Shown piece by piece: positions 48,901-61,667 of a stretch of 64,000 bases of DNA. The notes beneath the pieces are model-generated. The model did no database searches. It saw only the letters and a list, made by a program, of their open reading frames with translations, and had not been told where the DNA came from. The stretch covers positions 191,504 to 255,503 of the forward strand of contig VFFE01007129.1 of the NCBI GenBank assembly GCA_008921705.1. Direction: 5' to 3'. Both the position numbers and the translations under genes were made by a program. Position 1 is the first letter of the stretch. Each line of letters opens with the position of its first letter. Source of the stretch: Burhinus oedicnemus (lineage: Eukaryota > Chordata > Aves > Charadriiformes > Burhinidae).

Positions 48901-51900
48901 CAGCCTACTACCAAACTGTGAATAACCAGCAGATATCAAGCTATTGCTTAAACTACGGGCAAAGTTTAGGCAGTCTCCTTAACAGATATTGATCAACAAC
49001 CAGTGGAGACAGCCAGGCTGATTTTCCTGTGGAATGGAGGAATATCACTCATGACTGAAGGCACTGCGCTAGAGGTGTGACTCTGTAGTACTTGAGTTGT
49101 TTGTGGAAGAAGTGGGATTTGGCAGGGTTGATGCTGTGGCCCCGAATAATGAGGTCCTCACCTGTTCATCCAAGATAATGAGGGTAGGCCTAAGGTTACA
49201 TAGAGATATAGGACAGTTAATCATCATCACCTTCTCTGGGGATATCTTCAGGGACAAAACTCTTTTTGTCCTCCACTCCTCCCTTTCTTCCTTCTTCTCC
49301 CCTCTGTTCTCCTCCACCTTCACTTGTGACCATGCACAAAGTATCATGTTCCTCTGAAATATCCCACAGCTACACCTCATACATCTCTTGCCAAGACTAC
49401 GGCAATTTTTTCCCCATTTTAGTTTTTTTCCATGGACCCTGACTCAGTTTTCTCCGGCTGGTCCACTCAGCTATCACTACCTCAGAACAGTCATTGAAAA
49501 TGGCTTTGGGGAGTCTGTGCTAGAGTACTTGGGGCACAGTAGTGATATGGTTTGCCTGGACTATGTAAGAGCATTGTAAGGGTTATACGTTTTTGGCATT
49601 TGCCCCATGTTTTTCCAAGAGCATAGCCCAGAAACAGCCTCAAACTAAGCAATGTAAACATTTCAGGAATGTGACCTGCAGAGTGCTGCCACATGCCATG
49701 TAGCAGGAAAGCACAGATACAGCCAATGGTTTCAGACAGATCCCTTTTGCTGAGTAAGCTTCTTGATTAAGGCTCATGTTTGTAACGTAGTATGATATTT
49801 TCATTACAAAATAATATACTTATTAGTAATAAAATGGAAACTTCTGTGACAAGTGAGATCAGAGTTACATTTGTATAAATTAGGAGCATGACTTTTTTGT
49901 CTGAAAACATTTATAACCTGTATTACACTGATGAAAGGATATAAGAAAAGGAATATCATGAACCCATTTTTAAAGATTCAGCATTTCTGAGAGACCCAAG
50001 AAATCAAAATTCCATCCTACAGACTTCTTGACACACTAGAAACACTCCTTTTTCTCACCAGGATGTAACTAAAACCTTTGGAAAGACTGGGAGCAGTGAA
50101 GTAAAAGATTAGCTGGCTGACCCATGGAGAACAAGAAGTATATGAGAGATTTGCTTGGTGTGTCAGACACACATACTCAGTTTGTGAGTCTGCCTTATTC
50201 AGGCTACGGGTTAATCCTCATTGGAGTGGTGAGGAACAGATCCTCTCGTTTTAACCAGCTACACTGTCCATTTAGCAACTCTGGTAAGATAAGGACATGC
50301 ACGTTATTATTTACTACAGTTCACTGATTGCATTGTTGCATGCCCTTCTCTTGAGAAAGCCTTTCCTGACAAAATGTGGTTTTGAACTGGCAGTATTAAG
50401 GAACTAGTTTGGATTCCAATGAATAAAAAGTTCCTCTCAAAATACCACTTTCTAAAAATGATTCGCTAAGAAATTAAAGTAAATGGAGCCACACTGTAAT
50501 GGAACTAAAGCTAAATGCAGATACCGTCTGCCTTACATTGCTACAACAGTCATGAAGCTGATGTTTTTCAACCTTAAAAATAAATAATATTATGCACCTT
50601 GCCCCAGTATGTAAATCACTCACATAGTAATGAAAATGGTAAGAATCTATGGAACAGTTGTCTGAAATTAGTATTTTGGGCACAAGTCTACAGAATGCCT
50701 AAATGTCAGTTTTCTGAATGATTACACCTGCCAATGTAACATATTTCCCTCTGTAGAAGCCAATGGAATCTAATTCAATATTTAAAATGCAGCTATAACC
50801 AAGCAACTGAAGCTCTTGGTAACCCAATCCTTGATTAACACATCAACAATTAGTAGTTTTATTGTTGTGATAGGCCCTTATGGAGTCATAAATTCAGATC
50901 AGCAGTGGTGCTATTCAGAGGTTGGTAGCTGCTCCAGTATTTCCAATCTTGTACTTCCCCAAACTAATTGTCAAGAAGATATGTGGCATATTAAAATACT
51001 ATGGACCTTGATTAATGCAAACCCATGAATAGAAATCAATGGCTTTGCCAATTTGCCCAAGCTTAGCATCTGGTCCACTCTGCAGAGTGGATCTAGATAT
51101 ACACAAAATCCATAGTACGAAAGTACTATGTGTTTTTGTGCCTTGCTTTGCACTACGGGTTCAAAATAAACCTTTGAATATGGCACGAGATAAATTTTGA
51201 CATTTTATTTTTAATTTGCCTTGCTTATGCCAGTATTGAAATGCGATACCCCATACTGTAATTATTCCACTGCCAGAAAAGAAAAAGGTGTATGAGTGTC
51301 CAGGTTAGGATATAGACATTTTCACAGGAAAATAAGTTCTTATTGATGAATTCAGCTAATGGAGCTAGAGAAAGAAAGCAATTTGATCAGGCCATTGTCT
51401 TATCTGAAAAACAAATAAACATCGATGAGTATAATTTGAAGTGACAGACACAAAAATACTGTGAAATTCATACACACTTGAATGGATACAAAATTTTTCT
51501 CCTTGACTAACTTTCATAATGTTTCATTAACCTTGGTGGAAAACTTCAGCAAAGACATTTATTCACTAGAAGCAAGCTAGGCCACTGTGTATTGGTTATG
51601 TATAAATAAAGCTGGTTTGCATTCTGAAAGGACAACTCCTTCACTTTTTCCTTTTCCTTTCTGTGTTCCCTTTTCTCTTTTCCTGGTATTTCTGTGATAT
51701 TGTATTACCCGTCCTTTAAAAATAATGGTATTTAATGTGGGTATTCTACAGCAAGCAACAGAGAGCAATCCTTTGATGTCTATATTCTAGGTCACTTTCT
51801 TCTCTTCACTTAACTCATATTTTTGCATCACCTACCATGTCCACAGCCAGAGTAGGTTATTTATATATCTGTCAGTTTATTTTCTTTGACATAACCTGTC

Positions 51901-54900
51901 CATTTGTGTCTATGCAGTAAAACTGGAAAGCCCTCAAAGTTAGAAAACTAGGTATGTTTGGCATGATTAAAAACATGCCCTGTCCTTTCCCTTGACTCCA
52001 ATCTTCTCTTACCCAGCTTCCCCACTTTTCCTTTCTGAGATCACTACAGTTCTGGCTGTCTAGAAACCTTTTACTGTCCTCACTTCACCCCATGCTATTT
52101 GCATGAACAAAGCGTCTCCCAGCTTTCAGGCAATGATTCACACCTCCTACCTAAGCTTTTAGCTGTCAAACTACAGAAGCTTTTCTTCCACAAATGTATA
52201 TTCTGTTAAAAAGCAGCCAACAGATCTATGTAGCATGTGTCATAGCTGCATGGGACAAAAAGAGACAATGTCATGCCTATATCGCTCCAAGGTACGTAGC
52301 TGAAATTATATTTCTGAAGAAAAACATTGTCTAAAAGAAGTACACAAATTGAACACATCCTGAGGAAAGTGTAGGATTAGCATGATCTTTAGTTTGAATT
52401 GATCTGGAGAAAATATTACTCAATTAAAAAAAGGTGAAAAAGTGGAAGTCAATCTACTTGAACAGCCTCAAAACAACCACAGAGGTTCAGTTCCTTTTCC
52501 CATCAAGCAGAAACTTCTGAGCTGCAAGGAAGAATGCTGTTCATATTCATGCCATTCCAATGGCATGCTTGGCATTTTGGTAAAGCTCATGACATGGGAA
52601 TTTCCCTTTCTTCTTATGGCTGCTCTCTACCCTTTCACTTGTAAAAATACTTGGTGGACCCGCACTAGAATTTCCCACCAACAGTAGGTTACAGAAAGGA
52701 GCTGACTGACAACTCCAAATTATTTCAAATTCCTTCTGATTCAAAATTTCATCCCCTGAAGTGATATATAATAACATGCTCTGGGGGAGAAGCAAGGAGC
52801 AATCATTTGTTTGCAGGTTAGTGTCAAACGCGGTAGCAATTTAGATCCATAACTACCAATAAAAGAATGAATGAATGAGATGCAATACATTCTTGGTAGG
52901 CTGCACACAGATTGGAAATGATACTTAAGTCACATTCTGCTCATATTGGAGTTTGAATAGATGCAGATGATCTTAGCTCACCACTACAAAGGTTTTACCC
53001 AAAATTAATATTTTTTGTTCCAAAGTCATACCAAATTGTTTCTGTAGTGAACATTAGCAACTTTAGATATTTATGATTGAGAATTTTTTTGTTACCTTCT
53101 AATATGTGGCTTTGCAGAAGTTGAGTTGTACATGTTTCCATGTCAGCAAACGAATGAAAACTAAAAAATCGGGTAGCTTTATGTACATTGGATATAACGG
53201 TAAATTGACCTTTTAGGTCTGCTTATAGAGGAAGAATCAGCTTTAAAACAAGAAACAATATTGCTATTTTAATGAAATATTGCCAGTTTAGTGGAATAAT
53301 TCAATATTTTATTAACTGTTTGAATGATATTTTAATATGGACTGCCAGCTGGACAGTGCTGTGTCCTGCAAAGAGACCAGGTCTGGCTTGAGTACAGGAG
53401 CCAGCACAGACCCAGCACCGCTGCTGAGACTACGCTGTAGCGCAGATACACACTGCACGTGCTATCAGTGCCAACGTGTTGAGAGCTAGGTATGTATTTC
53501 TCCCCAGCACTGAAGTCTGGGGCTAGAGAACTGGGTAGAGGAGGAATGACTGGGGACACTGGGGGAACAGGGAGACCTTGGCTTAATGCCTTGCTCCAGC
53601 AGCTGGTATCGATTCTTCAAGCAAGCACTAGAAGTGAGGTCTTCCCTGTGCCTGATAGTATGTCCTAACCACGAAGTAACAAAATCTTTCTTTCTCTAAC
53701 AGTTCATTTACGCCATGCAAAGTAGAATAGCATACATAGGACGAGCAGATTTAAGGTATGCTCTCTTCTGAGTTTTTCCTATGAAGGTGAATTTCGCAAG
53801 ACAGTGAAATCAAATTGGTGGCTGCCTGCTGCAGTCCTGGGGCAGTTCCCGTCTCCTCTTACTGGCACTACAGCTCCTGTCTGCTGCTTTCTCATCTACC
53901 CAGCGCTGACTCTCCAAAACCCTGTTCAGGCAACTAAACGAGCTATGAAAAGATGTTTGGTTTTCTTTAAATTTTGCTCCAACAGAAGACGCATTAGGAG
54001 CAGGACTGCCACCTTTAGGACAACAGGTAGGTCCAAAACCAGCTTAGCTGCATTGTAAAAGTACACCCTTAGGGAAAGCAGCAACCCAATTTACTGCTGG
54101 AGTCTCCTTTTGTGGCATCTAAACCTTTCTGCGCTTTGTTTAAGTGACCTAGGCACTGGCAAGCACGAAGATACAGGGGCTTTTTTCATACCGGTGCTTC
54201 TGCTTCTCTTCTTTCGAGAACAAAAAATGAATTGATTGTTCATTTCACAATACGTAGTTCTGATTCTTTTGTAACTTTTTCAGCTTTCTCACTTTTGAGA
54301 AAGTCTTTCAGCTTGCAGTGATTTTCCTCTATGCTTTGTCTCACGTGAGTCACCTCAACGACTGGCAACACAACTAGCCTTGCAAATAAACTTTTGGATG
54401 CCAGTGTTTGCAAGAACATACTACCGACAACAATTTCTATTTGTCTTGATATGGCTGCTTTTAAGTAATAGTCTAATGTGTCAGATAGGATGCCATTAAC
54501 ATACTTCACGGTTTTGAAAAACAAAATGAATTGTAAAGAGATATGGATCTGATGTGCCTTCACGGAGGTACTTTACACAGCTATTGCTTCATTTCCATTT
54601 TAGATGCCTAGCCCAGAGTCCCTTGAACAGGGAAGGTGACTTTAAGGTAAGAGTCTACATTATTTAAGAAGTCAAAGCAAAGAAATAGGCACCACAAAAG
54701 GCTTCTAGGAGATCCTTTGCACCTGAGACATCAGTCTTTCTGGACTGAGTGGAAATCAATAGGGAATTACAGATCTTGCGCATGAAAGTTGCTTACAGAG
54801 CACAAGGAGGAAGTTACCTGTCTTTTGCATAACCACTGATTATTTAGAGTGCTTGGCTAAAAAAGCAAAGAGCCATTGTAGGCCTTCCTCAGCCCCAGAG

Positions 54901-56040
54901 AGTTTCAATCCACTTTCTAAGAAAGTGCTTCAGCAAAGCAGTTAAGGCATGCTGAAGCTTGGAGAAAAACAGGATACTCCATAGCTGTTAGGCCAGAGGG
55001 TAGCCAGAATTCAAAGTCAAATAGCCAGAAGACATCATCCAAGCACTTAACCCGCCAGAGACTCAATGAGGGTCTAAATTCTGCTCTCTGTAGTGTCCAG
55101 CACCAGGACAAAAACTATCCTGGGAGCACATTTTTTAACTGAGCACCCCAATCACAAAGCTAGAGACTAGGTTCTCCTTTCCTTCAGTCCTCGTGGCTCC
55201 TTCCCTCCTGCTGTGTACCGGTTCAGCTTCCAGGCATTGGGAAGAGTGTGCTCTGTTCCTAACCCCACCTGTATTTAATCTGGCTACAGGGACATTAAAT
55301 GTTCAGGCATTGGGTACGAGGCCCCTAAAACTTCACATGAGGCTGCTTGTGGTCGGATCCGTGACTGGCAGCTTGGGCTCCTCTGGAAAGCTTGAGTGAA
55401 TTTCAAAAGTGAGCCACTTAGAGGTGGATCACAGTTGAGGTTTAAATGAGGGGCAGCTGCTTACATCCCTTACAACCAGCCCTGAGCCGGTGCAGGTGCC
55501 ATCATCAGGTAGGCAGGGACCATTCAAGACCAAGCGAGGGGTAATCTAATATGTAGGTGTTTATACTCTTCAGTTAATCCTAGAAATTAGATGCACTGGC
55601 GTGCATCGCTGGGTGTGTATTTTAGCTAAAAGTTAAGCAAGAGTTCCCACCTGTGGGCAAAATATCTTAACAGCCAGTCTCACCACTTGATAAGGTGGCA
55701 GAAGGCTTCTCTGTCACCAGGACTTGTAGCTTTGCTGCCTGTATGTTTTTTGGGAGATTTCTGCCTAGAGCGCCAGCAAACACAGCACTAAAGCAGCAGG
55801 GCGTGAGCAAGCTGCTTTATAGTACTGGCACAGAAATAGATGCATCCAAGCTGCCGTTTATTTCGTAACTACGAACCTCCTAAGAAGTGTTGTTTTTGCC
55901 TCCATCTCACAGGGTGATCATTATGACATTCCCAGCGTTTCCCTTTTGTTGGGCTTTACGTGCCAGCAGGGAATCAAGTGGGTCTTTGTTGTGCTGAACT
56001 GCATCTAGACGCCTCCAACCTACACAGCCTCCCCCGGGCC
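45949..56040. other. AT-rich non-coding DNA upstream of the CpG island
   Basis: About 10 kb without a supported gene. Open frames stay at or below 110 codons and none resembles a protein family. A (TTG)n run lies at 48823-48838, and a pair of inverted repeats at 51074-51138 is listed separately. If the CpG island at 56.1 kb starts a gene on the plus strand, this is its upstream intergenic region. Confidence 0.5.
51074..51138. repeat. Two adjacent inverted repeats
   Basis: TCCACTCTGCAGAGTGGA (51074-51091) is a perfect 18-bp palindrome. Ten bases further, CATAGTAC-GAAA-GTACTATG (51111-51130) forms an 8-bp stem with a GAAA loop, extended after two unpaired bases by ACAAAA/TTTTGT arms (51103-51108 and 51133-51138). 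No transposon ends or coding context are seen around them. Confidence 0.75.
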
Positions 56041-56159
56041 CCTTCCTTGGGGCAGTTTACCGAAGGAGAGGGGAGGACAATGAAGTTTGTAAAACAAAAA
56101 AGCAGCAGCGGCAGCAGCCGCCCTTCGCGGGGCGCGCCCCGCGGCGTCGGGTGAACCCC

Positions 56160-56704
56160 GAGCGGGGCGGGTGCCGGCTGGAGGGGGAGGCAGAGGGATA
56201 CGAGAGGGGCTCGGCGGTGCGTCCGGGAGCGAAGGGGGGGGGTCGTGGTGGTGGTGCGAGGAGATGCCGGGGGGGAGCGGAGGGCACCGGGCCGAGGTGC
56301 TTCCCTTGGACCACCCCGGCAGGTAGCGGGGCGGAGCGGTGCAGGGGGAGCCGCCCCCCTCCCCCGGCAGCCCCGGCACGGCCGGCAGCTGGGCATCGCA
56401 TCGCGGGGAGGCGTCTGCGAGAAGCAGGCAGGAGGAGCGCCGGGGGAGGCAGGCAGGCAGAGGCGAGGCGGCTCGGCGGGGCTGGGCGCACCGTGCGGCG
56501 AAGAAAGACACCCCCGCCCCTCGCCTCCCCGAGAGAAAGTGGAAGTGTGCCGCGGCGCCGGGCCACGCCGCCGCCTGGCCCCGCTGTGCGGCCGCCTGCC
56601 CGGCACCGGCGGAGAGGCGGCTCCCATCCGCCCCCCCACACTCCCCTCCCCAGCCCCGGGCTGCTGCCGAGGCCGCGTCCTCCCCCCTCGCCCCCCGCCC
56701 CGAG
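56160..56704 (+). other. Probable first exon (5' end uncertain) of an unidentified gene
   Basis: The right edge is a strong splice donor, CCCGAG|GTGAGTGCCGG, at 56704/56705, at the 3' side of the CpG island where first exons usually end. The transcription start is not visible and 56160 is only a placeholder inside the island. No translated frame over the exon matches a protein I recognise, and several frames are open, so the exon could be wholly untranslated or carry a short coding start. A short upstream-type frame begins at an ATG at 56080 and ends at 56154. A second possible donor (GCGGAG|GTGAGA) lies at 57001. The gene cannot be named, and its other exons would lie beyond 64000. Confidence 0.55.
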
Positions 56705-56710
56705 GTGAGT
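56705..56710 (+). promoter_or_regulatory. Splice donor site
   Basis: GTGAGT directly after GAG gives seven or more matches to the vertebrate donor consensus. Its place at the downstream edge of the CpG island is the main reason for orienting the putative gene to the plus strand. Confidence 0.65.
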
Positions 56711-56828
56711 GCCGGCCTGGGGAGGGCTGCGGCGGGGCTGCCCCGCGGGGCTGCCGGCGTCGGGAGCGGACTGATGAGGAGGCACGTTTCGCCGAGGGGT
56801 TTGGTGGTCTCTGTGTGTGGGGGGTGCG

Positions 56829-56856
56829 ATTTATTTATTTATTTATTTATTTATTC
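56829..56856. repeat. (TTTA)n microsatellite
   Basis: About seven units of ATTT/TTTA directly downstream of the CpG island, close to the putative splice donor. Confidence 0.95.
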
Positions 56857-56936
56857 TCCCCTTTGCCTTTTTGTCTGTGTGTCCGTGTCCTGCCCTGGTT
56901 GAGATAGGAGCTGCCCGTGGAAAACGAGGGAGGGAG

Positions 56937-56949
56937 GGAGGGAGGGAGA
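56937..56949. repeat. (GGGA)n microsatellite
   Basis: Three to four units of GAGG/GGGA on the plus strand. A short G-run tract at the CpG island border. Confidence 0.85.
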
Positions 56950-59900
56950 TGCAGCGGGTCACGGAGGTGCGCGGTTCAATCCGGTCTTATTGTGTGCGGA
57001 GGTGAGAAAACTAACCTAGGCTCTGCCAAATTTGCGCTTTTCCTTAAATCGGCCCCTTTACGGGCGTGCTGTTGCGCTTGCCGAGCCCCCCGTTCGGGCG
57101 GAGAGGCTGATGCGAGCCCTGGCCACCCCGCTGGTGTAAATCAGTGCTGACGGGCAACGGGATGGGAATTTTCTGATAAACGTTTTCTTTCATTGGTAGT
57201 GTCAGTCGGTTAAATCCCAACGTTTTGTGGAAGCACGCCTGCCGAATGGGTGAAAGAAGGGTTTCAGAGCAATGCTATGTGCCGGGCTTGTTTCCACCAG
57301 CCTTTCTCGGGTGGCTCCTGAGCCCGTGTCCGCCGTGCCGGGGTGGGGGGCTCCCTGGGGCCGGGTCTCGCAGTAGGCAATTGGGAGCTTGTGGGTGTGC
57401 GTGAGGCTGGATACCAGAAACCGTGGCTTGAAAGGGCTGGGGTTGCTGGCCCTGGGAGCCTGCTGGCCTCAGAGGCTCGCTCCGAAGAAAAATGACTTTT
57501 CTTTCCCTCTGGGAAGATGCCGAGTAGCGTGCCAGAATCATCCCGTTTGTTTCAGGAAGAGGGGGGCGAGGTAATGTAGGTGTTTGCACAGAACTTTCTG
57601 TGGGAAACTTTTGAACTTGAAATTGTTGTTCCAACTGGAAAAGTGAGAACGTCAGCCCTGCAGGACAGACGTGTCAGCCCTGGAGCAGCAGTACGGGGGT
57701 CGGAGTGTGGCTGCAGACCCCCGGGCTCTCCTGCCGCGGGTTGTTTCTGGGCAGCATCTAAGGCAGATCGCGGTTTCGGGTCTCCTGTTCCCGCATCTTT
57801 GTAAGAGAGTATTCTCCTGCTGAGCCCTGTGTTCTCCACGTATTCTGCTATAGAGCCCTGGCTAGACTCACTATTATCAGTAGTTTGTACCATAAAACAA
57901 GCGGGCGGTATTGAGGTAGTAGCTTTTTAGGTGGTGTTTCACTTTGGGAATGATGTTGCGGGTGTAAAACCATTCCCTTTTGCTGAGAGTAGAACCAGTT
58001 TAGACTTTATTGCTAGCATCTGAGATGTGACCTGAGCGTTAAAAAAAAAAAAAAAGGAAAAAGGCATGTTATGTACGTGTATATATGTGTGTGTACAGTA
58101 GGTTCAGAGTGATGGGACAAGTTCTCTTGACTGGACTATTGTCATGGAACAGCAGGGGTGCCATTAAAAGTACCAGTAAAGACTGGGATTAGGGTGATTG
58201 GTAGAGCAGAGCTCTGAACCGTTGCAGTGATTTTGTGTTCTGGCAGCATTCAGAAATCCCAGCTGTAAATCACATTATACAAAGAGAAAGCCAGCCCTTG
58301 GCCTCAAGGGATGACACAGGTACAGCGAGCAATTTGTAAGAGGAAGGAAAAAGAGGGGAAGCCATTTGTCTAATATTACATAGGTTCGGCCAGAACTGAA
58401 AGTTTCCAGGCTGAAACTGGTTTTATACATTGTGCCTCTGTTATAATGCTTTTTCATTGTGAACTGAGTCTTTCCTGCTTATGGAATAATTTTGCAAGTA
58501 CTAGCGATAGTGTTTGATGTATAGTGTGCAGAGCACATGGTTAATGTGGAAAATGGATAAATGTTGAAAATCTTCAAACCAGAGGATCAAAATACTTCTA
58601 ACTGGAAGTGTAGAAAATTATTTTAATCTGCCTAGGGTATAGTATATTCTTTAGTTGTGCTGTAGGAATTAAATGGAGCTTGAGTTGCTTGGAATTTGTA
58701 GTGCTGGTTAAGGCAACTGGCCACCATGGAACAGTGGTTCATTGCACTGCTTTGAAATAGCTCTTGCATTCTATGCCAGCATGATGTTACTTTAAGTAGT
58801 ATCATTATTTCAAACTAGCATAATGAGATGAAAAGCATTTGGCATGCATTCCTGTAAAACAACATTTTAGTGCTAAATTCAGATCCTTGCTTGAAGGTAT
58901 CTATAAAATACCATGCTTATATAGGATGTCATACCAAGAAAAATAAACATCTAGGTTAAAGCTGTCTTAAAGTATTTTTGTTATAAAATGACAGTCAGAA
59001 CAGCAGTTTCAACCACGTTTTTCCTTAATGGTTTCTTAGCTTAGACATGGAAACTCTGACAAAGTCATCATGAGCTAAGTGGCCATAATAAATGGGACAC
59101 TTTAATGAGATGAATTACGGATTTGAACATGAGCCTCTTCGGTCTCACCTGATTGTCCTGACCACAAAGTTACTTCAGAGTGATTTCTGCCTGTTTACTT
59201 CCCAAAAAGAGGTGCTTAAATATGTGGTTTGAATATATATGTACACACACCCATGCAGTGGCATTTTTTTTCAATTGTGAGATATAACAGAAAATATTCT
59301 TCCAGTCTGAATAATTCTTTTATCCAGATTTTCATGACCATAATTTTTTTTTTTTGTCCAGTTCTAGAAAAGGTGGCAAACTAGTGAATTTCTCAGCTCC
59401 TTTAAAAAAGCACAGCAAAACCAAAAAAACCCAACAGGCAGTGTGGTCGAAAACCACTTTGTATAGTCAGTACTAGCTCAAGTTAAGCCTGCATGTTGGC
59501 TTGGTACTGTCTTTCTGATCATAACCTAGCAAATCTCACTTGCACGTTCTCTGTGTTTTTTCCACTTTGTCTTCTTTCTGCTACTAACTGTTGTTAAGGT
59601 AATTGTAGCTAATGAACATAGGAAAATGTTGTGATCCTGCACAAAATTAGCAATAATTGGGGATGCAGTTGATGATGTCTGGGAATATCATGTTGTCACA
59701 TGTTGTCAACAACAACAGCTGCTGGAGATACTTGCCATTTTGTGGGCCAGACCTGCTGGTTTAAGACTCTGCCAAATTAATGTGAAATACAGTTTGTTGC
59801 ATCTTTCTGAAAAAGACGACAAATATTTTTTTGGCTCAATAAGATGAAAGAACCTTCCTGGCAAGCAGCTAACTCTAACCTTTGCACTTAGATTTGTTAA

Positions 59901-59994
59901 TTTTCCCGAAGGTGTGTGTTTCATGTGGTGCCAAGCCTAGCTGTTAGTTCATTTAGCTTCTTAGAGACATATCACAGCAGTCAAATAAACATCA

Positions 59995-60034
59995 ATGTGT
60001 GTGTGTGTATATATGTATGTATATATGTATATAT
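59995..60034. repeat. (TG)n/(TATG)n microsatellite
   Basis: A TG run passes into TATATGTATG-type units on the plus strand, a typical compound dinucleotide repeat. Confidence 0.9.
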
Positions 60035-60261
60035 TCACACAGCCTTTTTGTGGAGTAATTGTTAATATATCATATTCTGATTCATGCCTGTAAGTGCGTA
60101 TATTCCTGGCCTGTCTTATTACACATGCTGAAGAGGAGGGTTGGGTTATGGATTTTGGCTTTTGTTCCTTCCTTCTAAATATTTCACTTCAAAATATCAC
60201 TCTCCCTAGTTCCTGGAACCATTAATGCAGACCTTGCATCTCTTTGGTCAGGGAAAGTTGT

Positions 60262-60314
60262 GGGGTTTTTTTGTTGTTGTTGGGGTTTTTTTTTGTGTTT
60301 TTTGTTTTTTTTTT
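60262..60314. repeat. T-rich low-complexity tract with G interruptions
   Basis: GGGGTTTTTTTG(TTG)nGGGG followed by T-runs broken by single G residues. Low complexity, with no repeat family recognised. Confidence 0.85.
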
Positions 60315-61639
60315 CTCTCTTCCCTAAAATATTTGGGATCATGAAAGTAAGTTGTGCAACCTAAAGTGTAGGACTAGGCTTCAAATCTTGATTGTGGTGA
60401 TGCTACGTCTCAGCTACTGGGTAATGCAGCAGAGATCTGTAGTCATCACGTTTTTCCCCAAAATTGTATTCTGGATTTGCAATATCATTTAGAGAAAGGC
60501 CTTTGTTTCAGCAGAACTTGCTCTTTCTGACAAAATACTGAATCTGTTTTTAGACAAAACATCTCTGGCTATCTCCAGTATGAATGAATAATTGAATACA
60601 GAGGGTTGGGTGTATCCACTGGAAAAGAAGTGAGGTTATTCTAAGTTGCAGTAGGAGGAAAATAATATAAAAAAATAATTCACTGTGTTGTGCTGTAGGA
60701 AGAGTACGACTGAGGGGTTTTTTTCTAAAGGATGTAGCAGATATGTATGTTTTTGCTGGGCTAGTTGCAGTGATATTAAACAAAAAGGGACATTAAAAGG
60801 TAGGCTAAAAGTAAATTAAACAATCCCAACAATGAGGCCTCGCAGGTAAATGGCTTCAAGGTGTTTGAAATAACTATGATTTTTGGATCATATATAGAGA
60901 CGTAGCTGGTTGTTTCCAGGCATGCTAAAAATGGCTTGTTCCTCTCTGGAATGAATGCATGTCTTGGATCTTAACTTTAGTGACCTCAGAAAGATGGAAG
61001 AGCACGTGCATCCCCAGCAGTGTGAGGCTGACACCTGTGTTGACTCAGAGATACGGGCACTGTGGTAGCCAAGCTAATTTTTCTGGTGCTTTTTGGCATA
61101 AGCCACTCTCATCTGAGCTGACAGGAGAAGGACTAAGTTCTGGAGTGAAAATACAAATCCTTCCAAAATACAACATTTCTTTTAGCAGCTGAAAGGTATT
61201 TGAAGTTACTCTGCAAATCACTTGAAGTGTTTTTTGGTTTTTTTTCCTCCTTCAGTGAAAATGGCTAAGATGGCAGAGCTGGGTTTGTCACGTGAATATG
61301 TCTGGCAACGAGGGGCTGCTGCTCAAAGATTTATCTAAAGGTAGTTGGGCAATGTGATTTCAGTCCGTAGTGAGATACTGGAAGCTAGCTCTGTCCCAGA
61401 GGCGTGCGTGCAAGGATTTCTTGTAGGCATTGGAGGTATGTTGCAGCCGTGGCACAGAACAGAACCACATCAGAGAGTAAAATCGAGGTGACTGAGAGAT
61501 ACTGCTTGTGGTTCAGAAGACAAAATTAGTTTTTTATGGTGGTTGATGTCAAAGTGGGAGTGAAGTGGTCCATACAAATAGAAATTCTTTTGTCACGTGA
61601 AGCCATATACAGTGGACTTGAAATAAACTGGTGAAAAGC

Positions 61640-61667
61640 TTTTTTTAAAAAAAAAAAAAGTTTTTTT
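61640..61667. repeat. T-run/A-run/T-run tract
   Basis: CTTTTTTT, then about 13 A, then G and seven T. The A-run and T-runs are mutually complementary and can pair as a hairpin. Recorded as low complexity. Confidence 0.8.

Larger units (their letters stand above)
56041..56720 (+). promoter_or_regulatory. CpG island, probable gene promoter
   Basis: G+C rises abruptly from about 40 per cent to well above 70 per cent, with dense CpG, GC-box-like elements (GGGGCGGG at about 56164), the GGGGCGCGCCCC palindrome near 56128-56139 and many G-runs. There is no TATA box just upstream, as is usual for CpG-island promoters. The island ends shortly after the splice donor at 56705. Direction is inferred from that donor. 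A minus-strand gene starting from the same island cannot be excluded, but I see no comparable donor on that strand. The very long frames on both strands here (up to 242 codons) come from the scarcity of stop codons in GC-rich DNA. Confidence 0.85.

Noticed and set aside
53703..53755. Possible small exon: a pyrimidine tract and 'ctaacag' acceptor, 53 bases, then 'AAG|gtatgc'.
   Set aside because: Acceptor-donor pairs at this spacing are common by chance, the segment has no coding motif, and no partner exon is visible.
56057..56785. Long open frames on both strands over the CpG island (up to 242 codons).
   Set aside because: They overlap on both strands and several frames at once, are Pro/Arg/Gly/Ala-rich, and arise because stop codons are scarce in GC-rich DNA. 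None matches a protein family.
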